25,494 nt of DNA from Bacteroidota bacterium (lineage in GTDB: Bacteria; Bacteroidota; Bacteroidia; Bacteroidales; CAJPTX01). A model generated the notes under the pieces. It saw nothing but the letters and a program-made list of their open reading frames with translations. It was not told the origin of the DNA and searched no databases. Where the stretch lies: assembly GCA_002748015.1 (NCBI GenBank), contig PDRH01000002.1, positions 1 to 25,494 of the forward strand, read 5' to 3'. Both the position numbers and the translations under genes were made by a program. The first letter of the stretch is position 1. The number at the start of each line of letters is the position of its first letter. Shown in pieces: positions 1 through 8,244 of this stretch.

Positions 1-1767
1 CTGCTCAAGAAGAAGTATGCGCTGTCGGTGCGCAGCCAGGATACGCTGGCGATGCAGAAGCAGCTGTCCTTCCTTGCCATATGCTACCTGAAGCTCGGCA
101 AGCCAGAGAGGGCTTTTAGCTACATCAACCGTGCGCTTCGCTACCAGACCGCCGAGCGTATGGATATCGGGTCCTACTACATCCACCTGGCGCAGGGGGG
201 CTACTACCGTGCGGAGGATTGGCCGGTGGTTGCTGAGGAGTACTACGGAGTAGCCTATAGCCTCGCCCTGCATCTTAATAATCGCGAGGCGCAGGCGTTT
301 GCCCAGCTTATGCTGGCCGATTGCCGTGCGGATATGGGCGATACGCAGGCGGCCAGGCGGGAGGCGGAAAAGGTGGCCACCTACGTCTATGGCTCGGAGG
401 ATGCGCTCCTTGAGGCGCTCTACTACCGTACGCATGCCAGGATAAATGCACGGGAGAAGAAGATAGAGAGCGCCGTACGGGATTACCGGAAGGCCTTTCT
501 AATCGCCAGGCAAAAGAGGATCTATACCGACCAGATACTGCTGCTCTCGGAGCTGAGCCAGTTCCTCTTCCAGGAGGCGGACACGCAGCGTGCCTATCTC
601 TTCGGTCGGCGAGCCATAGAGATTAGGGATAGCCTCTACAGGGTGGCAAGGGCGCAGTCCTTCACCATCTCTGACCTAGAACAGGTGTACAACCTCCAGC
701 TCGAGGATATCGAGCGGCTACTGCAGCGCGACCATCGGCCGAGTGTGTGGTACCGCAACGAGCAGAAGCTTACTGTTCTTTTGCTCGTTCTCTTTGGGCT
801 AATCTCGCTGGCGATATACTTCCTTTACCGCCGTATGGGTAAAATGCAGCGGATGGAGACCCAGCTGGCGGAGAACTCCAGGCTGGTGCAGGAGAAGGGC
901 CAAAGTTCGCAGGAACTCGCCCTGCTCACCGAGCAGTTTGTCGAGCAGATGAACAAGCAGAATGAGGAGTTGGAGACCGCCCGAAAGCGCATGCTTAACA
1001 ATAGCAATCAGCTGGTGCAGAGCATAGAGTACGCCCAGCGGATACAGGGGGCCATCCAGTCGAGCATTGAGTATCTCGGGAGCTACTTCGAGCAGAGCTT
1101 TCTGATATCGCGGCCGCGCGACATCGTGAGTGGCGACCTCGCCTGGTTCACCACCGTTGAGGAGATGGCCCTGCTGGCCATGATAGACTGCAGCGGTACG
1201 GGTGTGGCTGCCGCCTCCCTTTCGGTCATAGCCTACATGCAGCTCAACCGCGTGGTGACCGAGGAGCGCTGCGTTGAGCCGGCTGAAATAGTCTGCCGGG
1301 TGCAGAATCGCATCCGTAGGTTGCTGAGCAACACCTCCCCGGAATTCCAGGAGGAGATACAGGTGCATCTGGGGGTTCTACAGGTGGATAAGTACGCCGG
1401 CGAGGCCCGCTACGCCAGCATACATGAGCAGCTGTTCTATGCCCAGACCCCTGAGCGCGTAGACTACGTCAGGGGCGTGTCCTTCGTTGGGGATTCTGAG
1501 CAGAATTGCCGTAGTCGTATAGTTGAGCACCGTATTGCGGTCACGCCAGAGACCACGTTCTACCTCGGCTCTGACGGCTATTTTATGCAGCTTGATAGCC
1601 GCAACCGGAAGATCGGTTCGCAGGGGTTCCAGGAGATTCTTACCCGCATTCAACCCCTGCGGCTTGAGGACCAGAAAACCGAGCTACTGAACACCCTGGC
1701 CGCCCATCGCCTTGGCACTGCTCAGACCGATGATATTACCCTCCTGGCCGTGTCCCTACGGTCGTAG
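1..1767 (+). CDS. TPR-containing membrane protein with C-terminal SpoIIE/PP2C-type phosphatase domain (5' partial)
   Basis: The reading frame is open to the left edge, so the true start lies outside the window; the first internal start candidate is a GTG at 28. The N-terminal part (to about 700) is helical, with TPR-like repeats rich in A, Y, L and G (for example LKLGKPERAFSYINRAL). One membrane segment follows at about 769-834 (LTVLLLVLFGLISLAIYFLY), then a coiled coil rich in Q and E (about 840-1050). From about 1100 to the end is a SpoIIE-like PPM phosphatase domain. The acidic metal-ligand positions are visible: RPRDIVSGD (Asp at 1135), IDCSG (Asp at 1186), GSDGY (Asp at 1573) and TDDIT (1726-1740). 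This is a common Bacteroidetes signalling layout, probably sensing through TPRs and dephosphorylating a Ser/Thr target such as an anti-sigma antagonist; the target is unknown. The usual DCTGHG motif reads DCSGTG here. It is unrelated to the operon downstream, which has its own promoter candidate. Confidence 0.85.
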   Translation: MLKKKYALSVRSQDTLAMQKQLSFLAICYLKLGKPERAFSYINRALRYQTAERMDIGSYYIHLAQGGYYRAEDWPVVAEEYYGVAYSLALHLNNREAQAFAQLMLADCRADMGDTQAARREAEKVATYVYGSEDALLEALYYRTHARINAREKKIESAVRDYRKAFLIARQKRIYTDQILLLSELSQFLFQEADTQRAYLFGRRAIEIRDSLYRVARAQSFTISDLEQVYNLQLEDIERLLQRDHRPSVWYRNEQKLTVLLLVLFGLISLAIYFLYRRMGKMQRMETQLAENSRLVQEKGQSSQELALLTEQFVEQMNKQNEELETARKRMLNNSNQLVQSIEYAQRIQGAIQSSIEYLGSYFEQSFLISRPRDIVSGDLAWFTTVEEMALLAMIDCSGTGVAAASLSVIAYMQLNRVVTEERCVEPAEIVCRVQNRIRRLLSNTSPEFQEEIQVHLGVLQVDKYAGEARYASIHEQLFYAQTPERVDYVRGVSFVGDSEQNCRSRIVEHRIAVTPETTFYLGSDGYFMQLDSRNRKIGSQGFQEILTRIQPLRLEDQKTELLNTLAAHRLGTAQTDDITLLAVSLRS

Positions 1768-1776
1768 CTAGCGGTA

Positions 1777-1811
1777 ATTGTAACGATTCTACTACTATTT
1801 TACTACATTTG
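1777..1811 (+). promoter_or_regulatory. Candidate Bacteroidetes promoter for the mmd operon
   Basis: TACATTTG at 1804-1811 matches the Bacteroidetes -7 element TAnnTTTG exactly. The upstream element is weak: ATTG at 1777-1780, spaced 23 nt instead of about 19-21. It would give a leader of roughly 190 nt before mmdA. I see no recognised riboswitch in that leader, only C- and G-run segments at 1856-1865 and 1880-1884 that could pair. Confidence 0.4.
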
Positions 1812-2007
1812 CCCCGTGCTTGTCCTACTAGGCGAAGTGCGAATCGGGCTTTTGACCCCCCTTTTGAGCCTATCAGTCAAGGGGTTTGAAAACGTAGTAT
1901 CGCACTGGTCTCCTAGCCAGTACAGGCCCATAGGAAGGGTTGCCCGTAGTTGGCGCAATGCGGCGTGAGGCGGGTAGTCCCAAACACAACACATAGCCAT
2001 AAATTCT

Positions 2008-3576
2008 ATGAGCGGAATACAGGAAAGCAAGATACGCGAGCTGGTCGAGAAACGGGCGCAGGCCCGCCTGGGTGGAGGGGAGAAGAAGATTGCTTCCCAG
2101 CATGACAAGGGGAAGTACACGGCTCGTGAGCGTATACAGATGTTGGTGGACGAAGGGAGCTTTGAGGAGTTCGATGCCTTTGTGACCCACCGTTGCGAGG
2201 ACTTCGGGATGGAGAAGTCCCGTATACTCGGTGATGGCGTAGTGACCGGCCACGGCACCATTGATGGGCGAGTGGTTTACGTTTACTCCCAGGACTTCAC
2301 CATCTACGGCGGTTCGCTGTCGCTTACTTGCGCAGAGAAGATATGCAAGATTATGGACATGGCCATGAAGAATGGTGCTCCCGTAATCGGCATCATGGAC
2401 AGCGGGGGGGCGCGTATACAGGAGGGCGTGAAGAGCCTCATGGGCTACTCGATGATCTTCCAGAAGAATATTGAGGCCTCGGGGGTGATCCCCCAGATAT
2501 CCATGATGATGGGCCCTTCAGCTGGCGGAGCGGTATACTCCCCGGCCCTCACGGACTTCATCCTCATGAATGACCAGACCTCGAACATGTTTGTTACCGG
2601 CCCCAAGGTTGTGAAGACCGTAACCGGCGAGCAGATCACCGCGGAGAACCTCGGAGGTGCACGTATGCACTCCACCAAGTCGGGCGTAGCGGCCTTTATG
2701 TCCAAGAGCGAGGAGGAGGCCTTTGAGATGATACGAAAGCTCTTCCAGTTCATACCCCAGAACAACCTCGAGGAGCCACCCCGTATCGCTCCCACCGACT
2801 CCATCGATCGTCTGGAGGAGTCGCTCAATACCATCATCCCTGAGGATGCCAACAAGCCCTACAACGTGATGGATGTCATTGCGGCCATCGTTGACAACGG
2901 TGATTTCTTCGAGGTGCATGCGACCTACGCCAAGAATATTGTCGTTGGCTTCGCCCGTATGGATGGTATGCCCGTGGGTATCGTGGCCAACCAGCCCAAG
3001 ATCATGGCCGGTGTGCTCGACATAAACGCCTCCCGCAAGGGTGCACGGTTCGTCCGCTTCTGCGATGCCTTCAACATCCCGATCATTACGCTAGAGGATG
3101 TACCCGGCTTCCTCCCCGGTTCTGGCCAGGAGAGCAACGGCATCATCATGCACGGGGCAAAGCTCCTTTTTGCCTATGGCGAGGCGACGGTGCCCAAGAT
3201 AACGGTCATCCTGCGGAAGGCATACGGTGGGGCATACATCGTGATGAGCTCTAAGGGCCTGAAGTCCGATATCAACTACGCCTGGCCCTCGGCCGAAATT
3301 GCTGTCATGGGGCCCAGCGGGGCTATCGAAATCCTCTACGGCAAGGAGCTCAAGGAGCTCAAGGACGACCCCGAGAAGTACCAGCAGTTCGTCAACGAGA
3401 AGGAGACCGAGTATAAGGAGAAGTTCGCCAACCCCTACGTGGCGGCCAGCCTCGGCTACCTTGATGATGTTATAGAGCCACGCAATACCCGTTTCCGCAT
3501 TATTCGGGCGCTCAACATGCTCCAGTCGAAGAAGGACATGATGCCGCCCAAGAAGCACTCTAATCTCCCCCTATAG
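2008..3576 (+). CDS. mmdA: Methylmalonyl-CoA decarboxylase alpha (carboxyltransferase) subunit
   Basis: This 522-residue protein is a full-length biotin-dependent acyl-CoA carboxyltransferase, about the usual size of propionyl-CoA carboxylase beta / MmdA. The two crotonase-like halves are visible. The N-terminal half has YSQDFTIYGGSLS and the oxyanion-hole region MMMGPSAGGAVYSPALTDF. The C-terminal half has VPGFLPGSGQESNGIIMHGAK and RKAYGGAYIVMSSKGL. It moves the carboxyl group from (S)-methylmalonyl-CoA to biotin on the carrier protein and releases propionyl-CoA in the cytoplasm. The three following genes encode a gamma subunit, a biotin carrier and an OadB-type sodium pump, which favours the decarboxylase direction over propionyl-CoA carboxylation. 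The epimerase gene often found beside mmdA in Bacteroides is not next to it here. The start is the ATG at 2008, which gives the family N-terminus. Confidence 0.95.
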   Translation: MSGIQESKIRELVEKRAQARLGGGEKKIASQHDKGKYTARERIQMLVDEGSFEEFDAFVTHRCEDFGMEKSRILGDGVVTGHGTIDGRVVYVYSQDFTIYGGSLSLTCAEKICKIMDMAMKNGAPVIGIMDSGGARIQEGVKSLMGYSMIFQKNIEASGVIPQISMMMGPSAGGAVYSPALTDFILMNDQTSNMFVTGPKVVKTVTGEQITAENLGGARMHSTKSGVAAFMSKSEEEAFEMIRKLFQFIPQNNLEEPPRIAPTDSIDRLEESLNTIIPEDANKPYNVMDVIAAIVDNGDFFEVHATYAKNIVVGFARMDGMPVGIVANQPKIMAGVLDINASRKGARFVRFCDAFNIPIITLEDVPGFLPGSGQESNGIIMHGAKLLFAYGEATVPKITVILRKAYGGAYIVMSSKGLKSDINYAWPSAEIAVMGPSGAIEILYGKELKELKDDPEKYQQFVNEKETEYKEKFANPYVAASLGYLDDVIEPRNTRFRIIRALNMLQSKKDMMPPKKHSNLPL

Positions 3577-3578
3577 CC

Positions 3579-4016
3579 ATGCCAGATACTCTAGTAAGCA
3601 CGGCAGCTGCGCAATCGCAGCGGCTGCTGACTGACCCCGCACGGGCCCTGCGTAGGGCTCAGCAGGCGGAGGAGTTCATGGAGAATGACCCTTCGGGCTT
3701 CGGCCTGACCCTCGTGGCCATGGGGGTTGTGCTCCTGGCGCTGCTCTGCCTCTACCTCATCTTCCACTTCATCGGCAGGCTGTCTGCCCGTAGCATGGCC
3801 GCCGGTCGGCAGGATCGCCTGGAGACCCACCCATTTAAGGGGGCCGACTACAACGGCTCGGTTGCCGTGGCCATAGCCCTCGCGCTCCACCAGTACGCCG
3901 AGGAGGCTCGGGAGGAGGAGGAGGGATACGTCACCATACAGGAGGTATCGCGGAGGTACTCCCCGTGGGGCGCAAAGTCCTTCGGCGTGATGAACAATCA
4001 GCGCATGCGGCGCTAA
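3579..4016 (+). CDS. OadG-family gamma subunit of the sodium-pumping decarboxylase
   Basis: This 145-residue small membrane protein starts 2 nt after mmdA. After a polar N-terminus there is one membrane helix at about residues 42-65 (LVAMGVVLLALLCLYLIFHF). A basic linker follows, then a cytoplasmic tail with the OadG-like segment AVAIALALHQYAEEA and a C-terminal YSPWGAKSFGV. In the family, the gamma subunit assembles the carboxyltransferase and the membrane pump and helps transfer the carboxyl group. It is somewhat longer than minimal OadG proteins (80-120 residues), as is common in Bacteroidetes. Its position between mmdA and the biotin carrier supports the call, although single-helix proteins of this kind are weakly conserved. 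Confidence 0.85.
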   Translation: MPDTLVSTAAAQSQRLLTDPARALRRAQQAEEFMENDPSGFGLTLVAMGVVLLALLCLYLIFHFIGRLSARSMAAGRQDRLETHPFKGADYNGSVAVAIALALHQYAEEAREEEEGYVTIQEVSRRYSPWGAKSFGVMNNQRMRR

Positions 4017-4041
4017 CTACTACACCAAGACGAGAAGCACT

Positions 4042-4485
4042 GTGAAAGTATACAAGTACAAGATAAACGGACAAACCTACGAGGTTGTAATAAAGGATAT
4101 AGCCGACGGCGAGGTGGATGTTGAGGTCAATGGCCTGAGCTACCACGTGGAGAACGTGGATGCTCCCAAGCCAGCCAAGCGCCCCCAGGTATCTCGCCCC
4201 AAGCCGGCTAGCCACCCCGAGCATCATGCCCAGGCGCCGGAGCCCCAAGCAGCGGCCAAGCCCACTGGCGAGGGTACTATTACCTCTCCTCTACCAGGCG
4301 TAATCCTCGACATGCAGGTCAAGGAGGGAGATACTGTCAAGGCGGGGCAGACCCTCCTAGTGCTTGAGGCCATGAAGATGGAGAATAGCATAGAGGCCGA
4401 AGCCGACGGGAAGGTTATCAAGGTCTACGTCAAGGCGGGCGATTCGGTAATGGAGGGCGATGCCCTCGTGACGATAGGAGGCTAG
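4042..4485 (+). CDS. Biotin carboxyl carrier subunit of methylmalonyl-CoA decarboxylase
   Basis: This 147-residue protein starts with GTG at 4042, where the family N-terminus MKVYKYKINGQTYEV begins; no ATG lies nearby. Residues 1-40 form a small beta-rich domain. A flexible linker rich in Pro, Ala and Lys follows (about 40-78). The C-terminal 70 residues are a biotinyl domain with the biotin-attachment motif EAMKMEN, whose target lysine is Lys112. The biotin arm shuttles CO2 from the MmdA active site to the membrane pump, and decarboxylation there drives Na+ export. The gene sits 25 nt after the gamma subunit and 3 nt before the pump gene; its GGAGG near the stop may serve as the ribosome site for the next gene. 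The AMKM context indicates biotin rather than lipoate. Confidence 0.93.
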   Translation: MKVYKYKINGQTYEVVIKDIADGEVDVEVNGLSYHVENVDAPKPAKRPQVSRPKPASHPEHHAQAPEPQAAAKPTGEGTITSPLPGVILDMQVKEGDTVKAGQTLLVLEAMKMENSIEAEADGKVIKVYVKAGDSVMEGDALVTIGG

Positions 4486-4488
4486 GCT

Positions 4489-5703
4489 ATGACCATACTC
4501 CTCAAGGCCCGACTCTTCGAGTTCCTGGCCGAGCACATCAGCACCTTCGCGGGCCTTACCGGCATAGCGCATATGACCTGGGCCCATGCCATCATGATAG
4601 TGGTCGCCTGCGTATTCCTCTACCTGGGCATACGCAAGGAGTTCGAGCCGCTGCTCCTGGTGCCCATTGGCTTCGGCATGATTCTGGGGAACATCCCCTT
4701 CGCCGAGGGCTACCAGATTGGCATATACGAGCAGGGCTCCGTCCTGAGCTACCTCTACTTCGGTGTGGTCAAGGGCTTCTACCCCCCGCTCATCTTCCTG
4801 GGTATCGGGGCTATGACCGATTTCTCCAACCTCATAGCCAATCCTAAGCTCATGCTCATAGGGGCGGCCGCCCAATTTGGTATATTTGGCGCCTACATGC
4901 TTGCCCTCTCCACCGGGCTGTTCAGCTTCGCTGAGGCGGGGGCTATAGGCATTATCGGGGGGGCTGATGGGCCAACGGCCATTTTCCTCTCCTCAATGTT
5001 AGCACCCGAGCTTATGGGGGCGATTGCGATATCTGCCTACTCCTACATGGCGCTCGTACCGGTCATACAGCCACCCATCATGCGCCTACTCACGACGCAG
5101 AAGGAGCGTACCATACGGATGAAGGCTCCCCGCCAAGTGAGCAAGATGGAGCGCGTGCTCTTCCCCGTTTTGGGCGCCCTGATGACTCTTCTGCTCGTGC
5201 CGTCCGGTCTGCCCCTCCTGGGGATGCTCTTCTTCGGCAACCTCCTTAAGGAGAGCGGCGTGACCAAGCGATTGGCCGATACGGCTCGAGGACCGCTCAT
5301 TGACATTGTTACCATACTCCTCGGCCTGACGGTAGGTGCGTCTACCCAGGCGGTACGGTGGGTGGCAGACCCCGTTACCGGTGAGCTTGTCAACAAGGGC
5401 TTCCTCTCCGGGCGTTCCATCATGATTTTTGCCATAGGTGCCTTTTCCTTCGTCATCGCCACCACATCGGGCATACTCTTTGTGAAGCTCATGAACCTCT
5501 TCCTCAAGAAGGAGAACAAGATCAACCCCCTCATTGGCAATGCTGGCGTATCGGCCGTGCCCGATAGCGCCCGCATATCGCAGACCGTTGGCCTCGAGTA
5601 CGACAAGAGCAACCACCTGCTCATGCATGCCATGGGCCCGAACGTGGCTGGCGTTATTGGTAGCGCCATCGCAGCGGGGATAATCCTCTCCTTCCTTTCG
5701 TAG
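4489..5703 (+). CDS. OadB-family Na+-translocating carboxybiotin decarboxylase, beta subunit
   Basis: This 404-residue polytopic membrane protein has about nine hydrophobic segments. It contains the OadB/MmdB signature GIIGGADGPTAIF; its aspartate is Asp160, equivalent to the aspartate shown to be essential for Na+ coupling in Klebsiella OadB. Other family blocks are FLGIGAMTDFSNLIANPK, SYMALVPVIQPPIMRLLTT and LLGLTVGAS. The protein decarboxylates carboxybiotin and exports Na+, so the operon converts the free energy of methylmalonyl-CoA decarboxylation into a sodium gradient during propionate-forming fermentation. The start overlaps nothing and lies 3 nt after the biotin carrier stop. A strong terminator hairpin follows 32 nt after the stop, so this is the last gene of the operon. 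Confidence 0.95.
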   Translation: MTILLKARLFEFLAEHISTFAGLTGIAHMTWAHAIMIVVACVFLYLGIRKEFEPLLLVPIGFGMILGNIPFAEGYQIGIYEQGSVLSYLYFGVVKGFYPPLIFLGIGAMTDFSNLIANPKLMLIGAAAQFGIFGAYMLALSTGLFSFAEAGAIGIIGGADGPTAIFLSSMLAPELMGAIAISAYSYMALVPVIQPPIMRLLTTQKERTIRMKAPRQVSKMERVLFPVLGALMTLLLVPSGLPLLGMLFFGNLLKESGVTKRLADTARGPLIDIVTILLGLTVGASTQAVRWVADPVTGELVNKGFLSGRSIMIFAIGAFSFVIATTSGILFVKLMNLFLKKENKINPLIGNAGVSAVPDSARISQTVGLEYDKSNHLLMHAMGPNVAGVIGSAIAAGIILSFLS

Positions 5704-5733
5704 GGGGGCCGAAGTAGAAGCGAAAAACCTACT

Positions 5734-5776
5734 TTAGGGCCGTGGCATGCACCATGCCACGGCCCTAATTGTTTCT
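5734..5776 (+). terminator. Intrinsic terminator of the mmd operon
   Basis: AGGGCCGTGGCAT (5736-5748) pairs perfectly with ATGCCACGGCCCT (5754-5766) around the loop GCACC. Two further T-A pairs extend the stem outward to 15 bp. A T-rich stretch (TTGTTTCT) follows. The position, just after the last gene of the operon, fits termination. Confidence 0.85.
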
Positions 5777-5952
5777 ATACCAACTAGAAAATCCTTTCGG
5801 GGAGAAAAGCAGGAGGTGTTTTTTGCCCTTCTCTTTACCTAGAATCAGAAAAAAAGTACTACCTTGGCAACGCCAAGCCAGGGGGGGATGCTCCTTCCTC
5901 TTGCTGGGTAGATAAATACTCAAAACGCTATATACCTAAAAAAGTAAAGACT
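5767..5952 (+). promoter_or_regulatory. Structured leader region upstream of methionine gamma-lyase
   Basis: These 186 non-coding nt contain two hairpins. One is imperfect: GAGAAAAGC near 5802-5810 with GCCCTTCTC near 5825-5833. The other is perfect: CTTGGC (5863-5868) with GCCAAG (5872-5877) around AAC. After the second come GGATGCTCCTTCC and GATAAA. I see no convincing TAnnTTTG promoter. The blocks GGCAAC, GGATGCT..TTCC and GATAA loosely resemble the 3' half of a SAM-I riboswitch, but I could not find its conserved 5' half, so I do not call one. Confidence 0.35.
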
Positions 5953-7152
5953 ATGAGCCACGAATGTGACATGAAAGGCAAGGGCTTTTCAACGCGTGCA
6001 ATCCACGCAGGACATCTTCCCAACCAGTTTGGTGCGCTAGCAACGCCTATCTACCAGAGTTCAACCTTCGTATTCGACTCCGCCGAGCAGGGGGGCCGTC
6101 GTTTCGCACTGGAGGAGGATGGTTACATCTATACTCGCCTAGGCAACCCGAACTCCACCGAGGTAGAGGAAAAGCTCGCTGATCTCGAAGGGGCAGAGGC
6201 CTGCATGTCTACCGCTTCCGGAATTGGCGCCATCACCTCCGCCCTCTGGACCAGCGTATCGGCTGGCGACCATATTGTAGCGGCCAAGACCCTCTACGGT
6301 TGCACCTTTGCATTCCTGAACCATGGCCTGAGCCGTTTCGGTGTTGAGGTCGACTTCGTCGACACCCGCGACCCGCAGAACGTAAAGGCCGCGCTCAAGC
6401 CCAACACCAAGGTGGTGTACCTCGAGACGCCCGCCAACCCCAACATGTACATCAGCGATATCAAGGCCATCTCCAAGATCGCCCATGAGCATAACGCTGA
6501 CATACAGGTATACGTGGACAACACCTACTGCACCCCCTACATCCAGCATCCTCTGCAGCTCGGGGCGGACGTTGTGGTGCACTCCGCTACCAAATACATC
6601 AACGGTCACGGCGATGTTATTGCCGGTTTCGTACTCGGTAAGAAGGAGTTCATCGACCAGGTGCGCTTCGTCGGCGTGAAGGACATGACCGGTGCCACCC
6701 TCGGCCCATTCGAGGCCTACCTGATCGGCCGTGGTATGAAGACCCTCTCCATCCGCATGGAGAAGCACTGCGCCAACGCTCAGAAGATAGCCGAGTTCCT
6801 AGAGTCGCACCCCAAGGTGGAGAAGGTTATGTACCCAGGTCTCAAGAGCTTCCCGCAGCATGAGCTGGCCATGAGCCAGATGTGCCTCCCCGGTGCGATG
6901 ATCGCCTTCGAGCTGAAGGGTGGCATCGAGGCTGGTAAGTCCCTGATCAACGGTTGCCGCCTCTGCACCCCGGCCGTGAGCCTCGGTGATGCTGAGACCC
7001 TCATCCAGCACCCGGCCAGCATGACCCACTCGCCCTACACTCCCGAGGAGCGTGCCGCCAGCGACATCGCTGAGGGCCTCGTACGCCTCTCCGTGGGTCT
7101 AGAGGACGCTGAGGATCTGATTGCAGACCTCAAGCAGGCGCTCGATAAGTAG
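5953..7152 (+). CDS. megL: L-methionine gamma-lyase (PLP-dependent)
   Basis: This 399-residue enzyme of the Cys/Met-metabolism PLP family has the usual length (about 398). The PLP lysine lies in SATKYINGHGDVIAG (Lys214), the cofactor-binding aspartate is Asp189 in YVDNTYCTP, and YTRLGNPNS is the subunit-crossing cofactor loop. The active-site sequence TLYGCTFAF carries Tyr115 and Cys117. That cysteine marks methionine gamma-lyase, as opposed to cystathionine gamma-synthase or O-acetylhomoserine sulfhydrylase, which usually lack it. The enzyme cleaves methionine to methanethiol, ammonia and 2-oxobutyrate; the last can feed propionyl-CoA, the same pool reached by the decarboxylase operon just upstream. 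The start is the ATG at 5953; Met7 (5971) is an alternative. The gene is monocistronic, flanked by terminators. Codon use is strongly biased to C-ending codons, which suggests high expression. Confidence 0.93.
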   Translation: MSHECDMKGKGFSTRAIHAGHLPNQFGALATPIYQSSTFVFDSAEQGGRRFALEEDGYIYTRLGNPNSTEVEEKLADLEGAEACMSTASGIGAITSALWTSVSAGDHIVAAKTLYGCTFAFLNHGLSRFGVEVDFVDTRDPQNVKAALKPNTKVVYLETPANPNMYISDIKAISKIAHEHNADIQVYVDNTYCTPYIQHPLQLGADVVVHSATKYINGHGDVIAGFVLGKKEFIDQVRFVGVKDMTGATLGPFEAYLIGRGMKTLSIRMEKHCANAQKIAEFLESHPKVEKVMYPGLKSFPQHELAMSQMCLPGAMIAFELKGGIEAGKSLINGCRLCTPAVSLGDAETLIQHPASMTHSPYTPEERAASDIAEGLVRLSVGLEDAEDLIADLKQALDK

Positions 7153-7179
7153 GATTCCGGTTTTTCCTCTTATATTCGC

Positions 7180-7212
7180 GGGGCGGATGGCAAGGGTCAT
7201 CCGCCCCTTTTT
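7180..7212 (+). terminator. Intrinsic terminator of megL
   Basis: GGGGCGGATG (7180-7189) pairs perfectly with CATCCGCCCC (7198-7207). One extra G-T pair closes a 6-nt loop (CAAGGG). TTTTT follows directly at 7208-7212. It lies 27 nt after the megL stop and separates megL from the permease gene. Confidence 0.93.
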
Positions 7213-7252
7213 GCGCCCGATAAGTAGTAAAGAAAACGAGAAAACAAGTCCT

Positions 7253-8218
7253 ATGCCCCTGCTCGAACGTGGCGGAAAGCACACCAAGCTCTATGCCAAC
7301 ATCATGCTTCTGACAGTCGCCATCATCTGGGGGAGTACCCTCGTCGTGATGAAGGCTACCACCGACACCATAAACCCCACCCTCCTGATCGCCATGCGTT
7401 TCCTCATGGCGGGGGTGGTGCTTGGGGTTCTCTTCTTCCGCAAGCTGCTGGTCATCAAGCGGGGGGAACTCATTGGTGGCCTCGTTATCGGTGTTCTGCT
7501 CTTCTTTGCCCATGCCGTGCAGACCATCGGCGTTACGGATGCTAAGGGCGATGCTGGTCGCTCTGGCTTCCTGGGCGCCGCCTACTGCATCATCGTTCCC
7601 TTCATCTACTGGGCCTTCGAGCGCGTTCGGCCGGATAGGTACAACATCATGGCCGCTGTCCTATGCATCGCCGGTATAGGGCTCATCTCCTTCGGCGGGG
7701 CGCCCACCCTCGACCTCAACCCGGATGCTGGCCTCCTGGGCTTCACCATGGCCGACACCCTTGCCCTGGGCAGCGCCTTCTTCTTCGCCGCCTCCATCGT
7801 TGCCATAGATAAGTACACCAAGAACCAGGATGCCATCACCATCACCATCCTCCAGTTCTTCTTTGCGGGTATCTTCGCCGCCATCGCAACCCTCATCCGC
7901 GAACCCGCCGCCGTGCAGAATGCGCTTTGGAGTGACGCCCTCTGGGGTGCAGTGCTCTACCTGGGCTTGGTGGCTACGGCCTTTGCACTCCTGCTCCAGA
8001 ACGTAGCCCAGACGCATACCGATGCCAACAGCGCGGCCATCATCCTTGGTACGGAGTCCATCTTCTGCGTACTCTTCGGCGTGGCGTTCAATGCCGAGCC
8101 GATGTCCATGGTGCTTCTCTGGGGCTTTGTTCTCATATTTGCGGCCATCCTCATCTCCGAGACCAAGCTCTCCTTTCTCCGGCGGCGTAACAAGGAGAAT
8201 TCCCCCTCCGTAGGCTAG
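7253..8218 (+). CDS. DMT-superfamily (EamA) permease
   Basis: With the ATG at 7253 this is a 321-residue membrane protein with about ten hydrophobic helices in two EamA-like halves. The first begins at MLLTVAIIWGSTLVVMKA, with the typical WGS near the N-terminus; the second begins near FTMADTLALGSAFFFAASIVAIDKY. The last helix is followed by a basic tail (LSFLRRRNKEN). The frame extends upstream to 7121, inside megL, but that start would place a charged stretch before the first helix and run through the megL terminator, so I reject it. Family members move amino acids, nucleotides, sugars or other small metabolites, usually by exchange or proton coupling; the substrate cannot be read from sequence. 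The location after methionine gamma-lyase makes an amino acid or its product possible, but the terminator between them argues against an operon. Confidence 0.85.
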   Translation: MPLLERGGKHTKLYANIMLLTVAIIWGSTLVVMKATTDTINPTLLIAMRFLMAGVVLGVLFFRKLLVIKRGELIGGLVIGVLLFFAHAVQTIGVTDAKGDAGRSGFLGAAYCIIVPFIYWAFERVRPDRYNIMAAVLCIAGIGLISFGGAPTLDLNPDAGLLGFTMADTLALGSAFFFAASIVAIDKYTKNQDAITITILQFFFAGIFAAIATLIREPAAVQNALWSDALWGAVLYLGLVATAFALLLQNVAQTHTDANSAAIILGTESIFCVLFGVAFNAEPMSMVLLWGFVLIFAAILISETKLSFLRRRNKENSPSVG

Positions 8219-8244
8219 TAGCCCTAGGCTTTTCCCCCTGCGCA

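Noticed and set aside
3341..3366. Short tandem repeat AAGGAGCTC in mmdA
   Set aside because: It encodes KELKELKDD in a helical segment; ordinary coding repetition.
5780..5940. SAM-I riboswitch before megL
   Set aside because: Only loose 3'-half blocks are visible and the conserved 5' half is missing. It is kept as a hypothesis, not annotated as a riboswitch.
7121..7252. Upstream extension of the permease frame into the end of megL
   Set aside because: It would run through the megL terminator and add a charged, unrelated stretch. The ATG at 7253 begins the normal membrane protein.
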